Assembly: GCA_905178155.1 (NCBI GenBank)
Contig: CAJINV010000051.1
Location: 1 to 25,329, forward strand
Origin: Amoebophrya sp. A120
Lineage: Eukaryota > Sar > Dinophyceae > Syndiniales > Amoebophryaceae
Direction of reading: 5' to 3'
DNA length: 25,329 bases
Part shown: positions 1 through 9,831 of the stretch, piece after piece
Layout: the number at the start of each line of letters is the position of its first letter
Position numbering within the stretch: position 1 is the first letter of the stretch
Notes under the pieces: model-generated
Seen by the model: only the letters and a program-made list of their open reading frames with translations
What the model was told of the DNA's origin: nothing
Databases searched by the model: none
Program-made: the position numbers and the translations under genes

Positions 1-1414
1 TGCTGTCATTGTCTTCCGTGGTCGGGACCTCCTTGACTTTACTGGGGGCAGATTTTGGGATCTTGAGGGTCTTGTCGACAAGGTGGGCGGCTCCTCTTTT
101 TCCCCTAAGCAGGCAGTCCTTGGCCCCGATACCCGGTTTCGCGCTGCTATCGGCAGAATCGGAGCTATAGTTGCAAATGCCGCGAGTGCTGTGAGGTTGG
201 ATGTTTTTACTTGCGACGAAAGGCGACACTTCGCTCGACTCTTCCAGAGACTCTTGGCTCCATTTGGATTTGGCAACCTTGGCAGCTTTTTCTACTAGTT
301 TTGGGTCGGATCTCCTTTTGCCGCTGGTAGGTAGACGCCGCTGAGGCGAAGCAGGGGCAGCACGGATGCTCGCCTGAGACGGCTTGTCGTCCCGAGCGCT
401 CGCACAAGGGATCTCATCGCGCAGCTTGCTATCCTCGAATTGCGCCTTCTCGGCGTGATTGCTACTTTGTAGGTGCATCTGGAGACGTGACGCGCTGGGG
501 CAAACACGGTCGCATATCGTGCAGACCCATCCTTTTTCCGCGCGGTCGTAATAGAAGATGTCCTTGTCGTCGCAATTTCTGCACCACTGCAAAGCGCTTA
601 CGTTCCTGATATGCTTCTCGCTGCCTCGGTGCGCAGTCCTGGCGGCTTTGTCCTGCAGAGGTTTCGAACAGTCGCTACAGACCCATAAATTCTCTGACTT
701 GTCAAAGAAATAGGCTGAGTCTTCCGATATCGAAGAAGGAGAAGAAGATGAAGCAGAAGATGACGACGAGGAAGAGGAAGAATGATCCGCGATTTTGCCG
801 GGTCCGCTGGAGCTAATTAGCGGAGCGCTTGCCTCAGCGACAGAGTCCGTCCTGCGGGGAGAGTCACGAATGTCGCTATCGTCCTTTGCTGTGATAGTCG
901 ACATATGGCTCAACGTTCTCCCATCGACGACGCCTCCGTCACTTACTTTGAGTCCGACGGTCGATGGAGCGCTACGAGAGTTCTGTATCTGGTGCTCGAT
1001 ACCGAGCTGCCCGGACGCTTTGCCGCACGCGAGGTCAGGGAAGCCGCGGTGGTCGCGGCGGCTGAGTGCCGGACAGTCGTCGCCGATTATCTGATTATCG
1101 GTCGCCGTCTGGATGTGCGCCCGCATCTCAAAGTCGCTCTGTGGGGGTGGTCGTGTCTCGGGCTCGCGTGGTAGCTCGTCATGTGAAGGAAGCACCCAAT
1201 TGACTTTGTCATGCTGCTTGTCCCAGTCTGAGGCGAAGCTGAAGGATGGAAGCCTGCCTCTCACTATTCCTTCTTTTTTGAACAGTTCGAGATGGCTGCG
1301 GAGAGAGAACCCGTCACTGCTTTTTTCTTCTACCCATGCTGTTCTCTTTGATTTCCAGTAAATTACGTGGCGGAAGTCGCTCTCGCCGAATCTTAATATG
1401 GCTCGGATGCTGCC
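1..1414 (-). CDS. C2H2 zinc-finger protein, internal exon, 3'-incomplete
   Basis: This minus-strand frame is open for about 471 codons, from a likely acceptor (ATCACAG at 1415-1421) to the window edge, with no stop. It has no obvious start ATG, so it is read as an internal exon. It encodes two zinc fingers with exact C-x2-C-x12-H-x5-H spacing, the U1/matrin/JAZ-type pattern often seen in dsRNA- or RNA-binding proteins. Their cysteine pairs lie at 668-679 (CSDC) and 512-523 (CTIC). A third CxxC (CRNC, 572-583) lies between them. A Ser run precedes the fingers and a Lys/Ser-rich tail follows. The first ~40 residues (FRHVIYWKSKRTAWVEEK) look folded but I do not recognise them. The exon overlaps the upstream ORF at 1314-1414 in another frame, so a splice junction is unresolved there. 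It may be the second exon of the 1314-2651 gene or part of a separate one. The zinc-finger call is firm; gene membership is not. Confidence 0.72.
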
Positions 1415-2651
1415 CTGTGATGCTTGTTTGAATTACAGAACTGCCGTCTAGTTCAACATCACCGCTTGTCGACGAGGCAGAGGGAGAGGACACAGGAGTG
1501 GTCGCTGTAGTACCATCAGGACGAGTAACTATCGCGACTTCATCCTCTTGGATGCCTGCTTTTTTATCGTTGTCACCCTCGTCGTCCTCCCCTTTCTCCG
1601 TCCGTGAAGAATCAAAATCGGCGGAGGAAGAAGTTCTTGCTGCAGCAGCGTTAGTACTCGAAGATGACGAGGATTCTGCCTCAGCGTCGACCGCATCGTG
1701 AAGTGCGGAATCCGCGTCTTCATCGGTAGCCATTGACGAAGCTCCTGCCCGGTTCTGCTCATCTCGCGAAGTGGCGCTATCCACAGCCTGGGACGAAGGA
1801 CGAGAGACGCCAGATTGTTCTTGTTCGGGTTGCTCCTGGTACTCCGGTTCTTCTTGTGGATCAGCAGCAATTGCAGCCCCTTCTGTCGCTCCACCCCGCC
1901 CACCGAGACGAAGGTGCTCTTCAGGTGATGAAGAAGATGAAAAGAACAATTTCTTCAAGATGTACTCGATTAGCTGCTCCGTTTCAGCACCGCCGTGGTC
2001 CTGGTCCTCTTCCCCGGTTATGATTTTTGTTCCCGTAGTTGCACAGAAACCGCCCGGGGCTTGCATGTCCGCGACCGAAAGTAGCGTGGTCGGCCGCCAC
2101 GCAAGTTTCCCAACCTTGTGCTTGACAGCGTCCCAAGAAGATAACTGCTGGCCGGCCTCGTCTTGTTGTACATCATTGTTTTGTGCTTCTTGTGCTTGTC
2201 CTCTTTGTTCGTTGTGCTCATAATTTTCCGACTTCATCCTCCCGCTCTGGGAAGTACTAAAAGCTGCATCCGTGTTCTTCGTGGAAAAACTGTTCAAGTG
2301 GAATCCGAGCTGTTTAAAATGAGGCTCCAGAACGACCAACGGCACGCAGGGGTCACTTGTGAGCTGGAGCGGCGCCCGGGTGTACTCTGGCCCGTACTCG
2401 TCAAAGTAGTGAAAGAGAAAGTCCGTCATCGGCCAAGTATCGTCGCTGATGTTCTTTTTTCGCAAAAACTCCAAGTACTGCGCCGTCGGTTTCGGAGCAA
2501 ACTTGAGGATTTCAACCCGGTTAAAACACAGCGCTTGGTACACCGTCGCCCCGGCGAAGACCCGCGTCGGTGCGAATGTGATCAGGGTGGCAAATGCGAA
2601 AAGGCGAACGACCCGTCCGGGCCAAGGAGGACTGCAACTGCTCCTCTGCAT
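1314..2651 (-). CDS. Putative secreted protein with acidic Ser-rich tail
   Basis: The frame runs 445 codons from an ATG at 2651 to TGA at 1314. The frame stays open upstream to a TTG at 2723, but 2651 is the first ATG and places a good signal peptide at the N-terminus: basic residues, then LFAFATLITFAP, then a likely cleavage after RVFA. The next ~100 residues (ATVYQALCFNRVEILKF, then DTWPMTDFLFHYFDEYG) look like a folded domain that I cannot name. From about residue 120 the protein is Gln/Glu/Asp/Ser-rich low complexity. Its last ~35 codons overlap the zinc-finger exon in another frame. The true 3' end is therefore probably an intron donor somewhere between about 1420 and 1530 rather than the TGA at 1314. 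If it joins the zinc-finger exon, one protein would carry both a signal peptide and nuclear-type fingers, which would be odd. Function unknown. Confidence 0.6.
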   Translation of the reverse strand: MQRSSCSPPWPGRVVRLFAFATLITFAPTRVFAGATVYQALCFNRVEILKFAPKPTAQYLEFLRKKNISDDTWPMTDFLFHYFDEYGPEYTRAPLQLTSDPCVPLVVLEPHFKQLGFHLNSFSTKNTDAAFSTSQSGRMKSENYEHNEQRGQAQEAQNNDVQQDEAGQQLSSWDAVKHKVGKLAWRPTTLLSVADMQAPGGFCATTGTKIITGEEDQDHGGAETEQLIEYILKKLFFSSSSSPEEHLRLGGRGGATEGAAIAADPQEEPEYQEQPEQEQSGVSRPSSQAVDSATSRDEQNRAGASSMATDEDADSALHDAVDAEAESSSSSSTNAAAARTSSSADFDSSRTEKGEDDEGDNDKKAGIQEDEVAIVTRPDGTTATTPVSSPSASSTSGDVELDGSSVIQTSITGQHPSHIKIRRERLPPRNLLEIKENSMGRRKKQ

Positions 2652-3675
2652 TTTCTTTGTGGAGAATGCAACTACTTCTCGTGCGGATGTACTTTCATAC
2701 TTCTCCAGCGGCAAGTTCGACAATTTCTTGGTAATTCAACTTCTAAACTCAAACTGGCTGAATTTCGCGAAAATCATTTTTTTTTCAAAGCGTCACAGTC
2801 AGGGCAGTAAATGCAGCATATATGCCTGTGGGCGATCAATCACAAAAGGTTCCTCTAGTTCTAATTCTAAACTAACTTGTGTTTGTGAAAACCACAGGAG
2901 ATATACGAAGACGACATAATTACAAACCCGCCCCGGACTCCCTTTTGCTTCATCATCTCATCTCTTCACGATCTACTTACTACGAAGAACATGCGACATC
3001 CGAGAAGGAGTTGCCCCTTTTGGTTTTGCCTTGAGCGACAGACTACCTGACGATTTGCCTCGCTCCCACGACACCATGACCCGGCCCCTTCGAAATCGAA
3101 GGGAAATCAACAATTCGCTCCCGCCTGGGCGGGTGCAAACTATGTATAATTTCATGCTTGCTAAAAAGCGGCAAGTGTAACACGGAACCGCCGCTGTAAA
3201 ATTTTGAAAACAGCGCACTCGTCGGCGCAGGAGCATCACGAGCTTCGATGGCTTTACTGCACATCAGTAGAAGAAAAAGCTTTACAACCCACGTCGCGAC
3301 CGAATCCTGTATCAGGGGTGTGATAAAAAATCCAATGTAAGAAAATCAAGCCCACGTTCTCCGTGTGTACAGCACGTAGCGGTGTACTTACATTTCAGAA
3401 ACACTTCCTTAGTCGCTCGCATACAGTATACGAACGGCAAGTCGTGTCTCCGACGCCATCATCGTTGAATAACGAGCGACAGCTTGATTTTAAGCACTAT
3501 AAATCAACCAAAAAAAAGCAATTACGCGTGTCCCCGTGACAATGTCAAAGTTTTTCTTCCAATATCAACCGTACCGCCGTGATTCGCGAACTACACAATG
3601 CGAAAAACAACGGTATCCTTCGGGCTTTCAAAAAAATGCAAACATCATGAGTCCAAAATTGCAAATAACTTCGTA
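2652..3675. other. Intergenic region, no confident gene
   Basis: This is the gap between the 5' end of the secreted-protein gene and the stop of the large low-complexity gene. The best candidate inside it is a 73-codon minus-strand ORF with an ATG at 3264 and a stop at 3043. It has plausible codons but no recognisable motif and could be chance. A short perfect inverted repeat (CCCGCC-TG-GGCGGG) lies near 3122-3136 inside that ORF. I see no promoter motif I could defend. Confidence 0.4.
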
Positions 3676-6600
3676 CTACGCCATGCCGCCGCTATTCGAA
3701 GTAGAAGAGCGTAGGTATGCGGTTGCCGCGGCCGCAAGCGATAATGTCGTTAGCCCGCCAAACATATTTTTGCGATCCCGAAGCTTGTCGAACGCGGACG
3801 TAGTCGTCCTCGCAGGGAGATGTTCTCGTTCTTGCAGCTCCGCCTACAGATAAAGATTTCAGTGAGAGAAGTACTTCTAATTTTCTTCATCTTGTCTCGC
3901 AATACAATACTAGTACACGCGGGCGGATTCGAGCTCGACAGACAAAAAAATTGCAAAGTAGATGTTTCCTTCCCGTCTTCTACTTGTTCCAACAAGAACC
4001 GATAAAAATTCTCGTACCTGATCTCCTTCTTCTCCCACCTCCTCAGGAGGATTATTGCCTCGTCCGCGACGACTGATCATTTCAGTGACAGCACTGTGGA
4101 CATCGGATTCACTCCCACCTTCACGGCGAGCGGTTCCGAGTTTATCAGGCGCTTCGTGCGGAGAATCAACTTCGTTGCTGCTCAACATCATCTTGTGGTC
4201 GACGAACATGTCAACATCCGGAGAGTCCCCGGCGAGAACCTTGCTGTCGTGCGCGAAGAGCTCCGCCCCTTTTGTTTCTTTTGCGTGGTCCTCACCCGGT
4301 AATAAGATGTTGGTCCACGCAGTAGAAGTAGAGAAAGATCCCGAGGAACTACTCCCGTCATGCTCTGGTATTATCGAACAGCTCTTGCATGACGCTCCTC
4401 TAGTAAACATACCGCTATCTACCACGCCATTCTGCAAACAGAGTTGCTCCAACCCTGCACACAGGAGCAAAACTCCGGCCGTCACACACGGACGCCGGGC
4501 GAGGGGGGCGGCCGTGGATAAGTGGTCCTTCCACAATTTTCGCAGTACGCCACTTTTGCTGGTCGCGACGTGAAAGAGATCTTCGTCTTCGTCGGTAGGG
4601 TCTTCGACAACTACAGGATCCGCATGTGTTTCACTTTCATCTGCTGCACCGTCGAGTTGCATAATTTCCGATGCGCTCTGGCAGCTACTTCTTTCTTCAT
4701 TTACGCACGAGCGGTCGTGCGGCTGCACAAAGAACGGTAACAAGTCGTCTGTTGGAGAAGATTCGGATTTTTCGCGAAGGTAGAGTGGTGCTGTAGCAGG
4801 AGCTCTGCTAGTCGTGCAAGAAGTAGAACAGCCTGTTCTACTTGGTTCGTCAGCATCAGAATCCTCCTGTTGTAACACGTCCTCGCCGCTGTTGTTGTCA
4901 TTCACATTTTTAGATTGTTCCCCAGCAGATGCGTTCTTCTCGACGTCACCCGACTGCTTGTTGCAACCGGAAAAGACGTTAGACACGTCGTCCGACTCCC
5001 GCATCTCCTCAGAGACTTCGGAATCCTCCGTGTCCTCTTCGTTGCTGGAACATGAAGATGCAGATGACGATCCTTGTGTCGTGCAGGCCTGATTTCTTGT
5101 AACAAAACGAGCTACCGCGTTTGGCACTCTTCTTGTTCTCCTCTGTTCTTGCGCTGGTACGCCGTACCAAATTTCGGAAGCTCCTGCAGCTCCTTCCTCG
5201 CTACTTGCCTCCAACGAGGACCCAGGCCACGACTTCCTTGTGGTTCCCCCCGGGGAGAGACTGGTCAGGTAGAACTGCGGAGAGGAATCAGAGTCATCAT
5301 CTGGACGACTTGAAGATCTTTTTCTCATCCCAGTCGTCTCGTCATCATCCTTTTCTATTCCCTCGTTTCGCGGCACAACTTCTACTTCAACTTCATGAGG
5401 TAGCTTTACTAATTTGTTCACTGAAGATGTACAGCTCATCTGAGGTGGACGTTGCTCTTCTTGTTTCATCTCATCTTCTTCTTGATTGTGTTGTACTAGT
5501 GGCGACAATTCCAGCGGCTTAAACCCAGCTGCTTCTGGCAGGAGTTTCGGCACGGGCATCCCGCTCTCCTCGAGGTACTGCCGAAGTGCAGCCGGTTGTT
5601 GAGCGCCGAAGTAAGGGCACCAGGAAGATGCTGTTACTGTCTTTGTTTTCGACAACTCAGCGTCTATTCCACCTGCAGTCAGTGGCATTCCCTGCTGCTG
5701 TTCTTCCTGCTCAGCTATATGATCAGCTCGCTGTCGTTCTTTCTCCTCGACAACGGCATCTCTTGCGAGTCTCGCACACAGTTTGTCGTACTTCTTCGTC
5801 GTCGAAATTCTGTGCGGGTTGTTTAACTCGCCGAGGATTTGCTCCATCTTTCTGACTTGTTCCTTATGCATTAGAAGTATCTGTCGGGGTCTGGAAGGAC
5901 GCAACTTGTGATGCGTTCTGTTCTACTGCGTTACATGTACATGACTGCCAAAAGATCCCCACGAATCATGTCGCTCGAGTTTAAAAATGAGGGGACACTT
6001 CTCCTCGTCATGCAGGGTAGGCTTAGGCATTGCAAGGACCTTGCAGAATCTGTGATGCTAGTTTCCAAGTCGAGACGGAGACCTCATCACATGATGTACA
6101 TGTATGGAAAATCTGCATGGCAACATTTTCCACTCTTCCAGGCCCAGACATGTTTGCAATGCATACTCCTCCATCATTGCCAATTTCAAGTCCTCGCCCA
6201 GCCCTTCCACTTCCCCGCCCGCGTGCTGCTGTTCGCAGGAAGCTGATAGTAACTCCTCTTCGCCGCCCGCAGGATCGTTCTTGCTTATGTGGTCCTGGCC
6301 CGACGACGTCATCGTAGAAGTCGTCGCAAGATTTAGCAACGCCGATAAAGATGAGCCTCCTGCACCTGCTCCCGAACACGACTCTGAAGGACGAAGGGCC
6401 TTTTCATCTGTTCTCGATGAAAAGCTGCTGGTGCTGGCGCTGCAGGACCAGCAGTCAGCATCTTCCTTAACTTCTTCGCCACGACGAGCTTCTGTTTTCC
6501 TTTGCGACAAGCGCCGGAAAGAAGCACCCATTCTCTTTCTCTGTCGCCGGTCGTGCTCCTCCTGCTCGCTCAACGTCGGATCCTCAATGATCATTGAGCT

Positions 6601-7830
6601 CGTGGATCTTCGCTCAAGGTTGTAGTTGGATCTGCGTTCTTGCACCAAAAACGGAAGAGATACGAGTTCGGAAGATCTTTTCGTACTTCTAGATGCCGCG
6701 GCTGCGTCTTCGGAAGTGGTGACCTTGTCCTCGTTGAGGTGAAATAGAGACCCAGAGCTTGACGATGAACTTGATGAGGCTGCGGATCCAGAGCCTGGAC
6801 GACCCGACGTGGTGAAGAGGGCCGTTGAATCTTTTGAATTCTGCTTCATCTCGTAGTTGTCGTGATCACAAAGACAATTTTCGTCCGCTGCGGTAGCCGC
6901 AGTAGCAGTTGTGATCGGTTTTCTTGCTACTTTATCATTTCCCAATTGGTCTTGGTGTGGTCCACAGACGGGGGCACAATGAGAATGACCAAGGTGCGCT
7001 TTTTCAACATCCGCCGCGGCCCCACGCTCCTGGCCATGATCGGGAGGCAGCTCTCCACCTGCTGCGAGCGAAGTGGAGGAAATGGAACCACCCGATGTGG
7101 ACGATGCAATTGAGGACCGCGAAGATCCAGGAGTGTCGCCATCGACGATGAAAAATGGAGCCTGGTCTAGTACCTCTTTACTCGTATAATTTATTTCTCG
7201 GCCAGGATAATGAGCATCTTTCTTCTTTTTCTGTGAAAGCAACTGGTGTAGCCCCGCTTCTTCATCTTCCTCATCCTCGTCGTCTTCTGCGCTCCGCGAT
7301 GCCCTCGGACCTCCTGGCGCGGTCCCACAACTGCTAGTATTGCAGTTTTTCGTGGTTTTCATTTTCAGTACTGCTTGTTTGGTCGGCTGATCCAAATCGA
7401 AAAGTCGCTCGATGCTCTCCAATCGACGATGTTGGCCGCCGGTAGTTGCAGCTGCAGAAGACGACGGCGAAACTGGAGTTGTAGTGCCTTGTGCTTGCAC
7501 TCCTGCTGTGCGCCCATCCACGTTTTGGTTTTGTCGTGGACTGGTGGACATGGACTTCATCACTTTCATAAGTGCGACACCTGCGTCTAGCCGCGCTGCA
7601 ACCGCGAGGAAGAGCAAAGCAGCAGCGCGCCGCGTCGTCGTGGTGGCATGGGAGACTTTTCTGGACGTGTTCTTAGTACTAGTGAAAATGGCATCCCACC
7701 GGCTTTGCTCCACCTCCCGTCCGCTGTTAATGCGGAAAGAGCTTCGCGCGCTGTCTTCGTTGTCGGCGCCTGGCGCGCTCAACATCTTCATCCCTGGTGC
7801 ATGTTGCGGCATGATCTTTCTTGATTTCAT
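3676..7830 (-). CDS. Large low-complexity protein, three exons, unknown function
   Basis: Three exons join in frame: 7830-6166, about 5859-4018, and 3843-3676, giving about 1224 residues. The start is the ATG at 7830; the frame is open further upstream only from non-ATG codons. Exon 1 has a modest hydrophobic stretch near residues 69-88 (AAALLFLAVAARLDAGVAL), then Ser/Asp/Glu-rich sequence. Exon 2 opens with a charged, probably coiled-coil segment (EEQVRKMEQILGELNNP) and has a second hydrophobic stretch near 4437-4500 (CVTAGVLLLCAGLEQLC). Exon 3 ends with a third (MFGGLTTLSLAAAATAYL), so membrane association is possible. Intron 1 is a TIR element with the imperfect repeat AGGAG/AGGAA; removing it with one repeat gives ATG-GAG-GAG-CAA in phase. 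Intron 2 is a plain GT-AG intron in phase 0. I do not recognise the protein family. Confidence 0.75.
3844..4017 (-). other. Canonical GT-AG intron of the low-complexity gene
   Basis: The donor CAG|GTACGAG and acceptor TTTATCTGTAG|GCG join phase 0 to phase 0 (GAT CAG | GCG GAG). Without splicing, the upstream frame would end at 3910 after a tail of different composition. The last exon then continues 55 codons to TAG at 3676-3678. No terminal inverted repeats are visible, in contrast to the other intron of this gene. Confidence 0.7.
5865..6165 (-). mobile_element. Introner element, intron 1 of the low-complexity gene
   Basis: Read on the minus strand the element starts TATGCATTGCAAACATG followed by TCTGGGCCTGGAAG. 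On the plus strand its other end starts TATGCATTAGAAGTATCTG followed by TCGGGGTCTGGAAG. These are imperfect TIRs of about 30 bp. They are the same TIR family as in TTLL introns 1 and 4 (core TGTCTGGGTCTGGAA). Flanks are AGGAG (6166-6170) and AGGAA (5860-5864), a near-perfect 5-bp target duplication. Removing the element and one flank copy fuses two long ORFs in frame. A GT donor and an AG acceptor cannot both be chosen while keeping the frame. Confidence 0.85.
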
Positions 7831-9831
7831 TTTCTGCACTAGCGAATCACAAATATAGGACGAAATTCCAAAAAATTCTAACTCTATTACCGAGCTATCT
7901 ATTCTTTCGCGAACGAAAAGACAAATTTCATCCAACAGAGAGAGAAACCAGAAAATATTTTTTTTACTAGGGTAGTTTGCAAGAAACGTCAACACAAATA
8001 GTTCGTGTTCGATCGAATCGTCGAGAAAAAAATAAAATCATGCAAGACCAAGATCTTCTATAATTAGCTCTTTGCTTTCCAACGTTGCATACGTCCAAAT
8101 GACCACAATGAGGCATAGCAGCTGTTCTGGTACTATTGGTTATTTGGGCTGATCGAACGGCAGAAGTTTTCAGACGAAGTGAAAAATTGCAATGAGTTTT
8201 CTACTACCTTCAGATCATCATGTCGACCTCGAATGGAACAAGCAGGAAAAGGGAACAGCAAAAAAACCGCAGATCATGCACATGAACGAAAAACAAAGAC
8301 AGACAAATCAAAAAAAGATTCGACATCTTTTCCTGCATCATGTTGGTTTATGTGGTCTTGCTGTCGTGGGGCACCATGTCGCTGCAGAGGGGAAACACAA
8401 GTGCAGCACGGCACACAATTCATCTCTTCGGATCCTCAATCAGCAAAACCCATTAAAAATTGTAAAACTGTCACCAGAACCAGGCCGCAACAAGCTGCGA
8501 CGCTTTCTTTTCTTTGAACGTATTCAACAGCAAGAGATGGCTCATAGTGTACGAGTCGTGAACAAGAATCGCGGGCGAGAACGACCTTCGTCAGAGCTAG
8601 GTCATGTACATGGGTGTGCTGACCACGCTAAGATAAAAAATACCCTTTCGTTTCTTCACTTCTTCTCGACTTTGTCTTCTGGTTGATGTGACCGCAACGA
8701 GGCCGAGGTGTTCTATCTTGAGACCACAGGTGATCCACCTATGATTTTTCCGGGATGAATTGCTCGCGTTGCGGTTGCTTGTTCGGAATAATCACATCTT
8801 GGCTCAGGCACAATCAGAAGATTCTTGTAGGTGTATTATCTACTTGTTCTTGGAGTGAAGCTGATAAATTGGCGTGCTGGGTATTGATTTCTACCTTCAT
8901 CTTGTAGGTGTATTTCACAATCACAGGGAATTTCGAAGTGCTTTCAAACACTTCTACAAACTCAACCTGCAATTAATAACTTCCGACACTCTGTTCTTGA
9001 TGAAACAAGCAATGATAGGGCTCAAGCTCTAGAAAATAAGAGGGATCAAACAACATCGAGCATGCATCACTTTATCATATTAAAGGTGGTCTGCTATTCT
9101 TGCTTCCTTATCAGGTAGTTTTCGTCAACTCCCAACTCGGTTTTCAAAATTCTGCTCCGTGAAATCGACCTGCTTTGGGTCGTTGTAATTTGCTTCGCGC
9201 GCCCAAATTCACACCACAGTACTTTCGAAACTGAGTGGAGGCGGGGGCCAAACTTGCAGAGTTGTAGGGAGAGAAGACTAAGTTGTAGTTGAAGACTTGT
9301 GTAGTTGTTTTGCAGCGACAAGAAGTAGGCAGCGGTGATGCAGGAACCGGCCCGCCTCGAGTAACCTGCCTCACTGCAAAAGAAACCCGGCGGATAAAGA
9401 CCTGGTCCTGGGCTGCCTACTTACTTAGTCGTGAAAAGTAGTATCATTTTTCGTACACAACAGTTGTCCTACTTACGAAGTCGCTACTGCAACTCCATAA
9501 CCTAGGAAGGGGAAGCTGCAAAGTGCTGGTACAACATTCTCGTGGACTCAATCATCTGCACAAGGATCTAACACTGTAGGCCGATCGAAAACTACATCCG
9601 CGAGCTTCACGATAACGATCTATTCACGGATTAGTTTTAGTGACTCAATCGCTTCATCGAATGAGTTAGTTTGTGAAGATTAGTACTGGAGGATGATGAT
9701 GCTGAAGTTTAGTATTCGCAGAACTACAGTAAAGAGGACGGTTTTGACCAAGTTCGAGTGAAGTCCCACCAGGAGCCGAGCGTGGTCTCAAAGAATAAGA
9801 ATCTGATCTACTGCCCAACTCTGCATGATTC
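7831..9831. other. Intergenic region, no confident gene
   Basis: This is about 2 kb between the start of the low-complexity gene and the stop of the FW-domain gene. Plus-strand frames at 8192-8686 and 8179-8517 and a minus frame at 9094-9321 are open, but they show no motif, no domain-like sequence and no supporting splice structure, so I do not call them genes. A 15-bp direct repeat (TCTTGTAGGTGTATT) occurs near 8823 and 8899. The promoter of the downstream minus-strand gene should lie near 7831-8100, but I see no defined element. Confidence 0.4.

Noticed and set aside
1771-2223. Plus-strand ORFs of 96-262 codons opposite the large minus-strand exons (1771-2223, 4055-4573, 22162-22950 and similar)
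   Set aside because: They are complements of Ser/Gly/Glu-rich codons, which rarely give stops on the other strand. They lack motifs.
8192-8686. 164-codon plus-strand ORF in the gap between genes
   Set aside because: Composition is unlike the real genes, and it has no domain, splice support or repeat. It could be a real orphan gene, but the sequence alone does not support it.
9094-9321. 75-codon minus-strand ORF that might be a downstream exon of the FW-domain gene
   Set aside because: The FW domain ends naturally at the TAA at 9832, and I found no donor linking to this segment.
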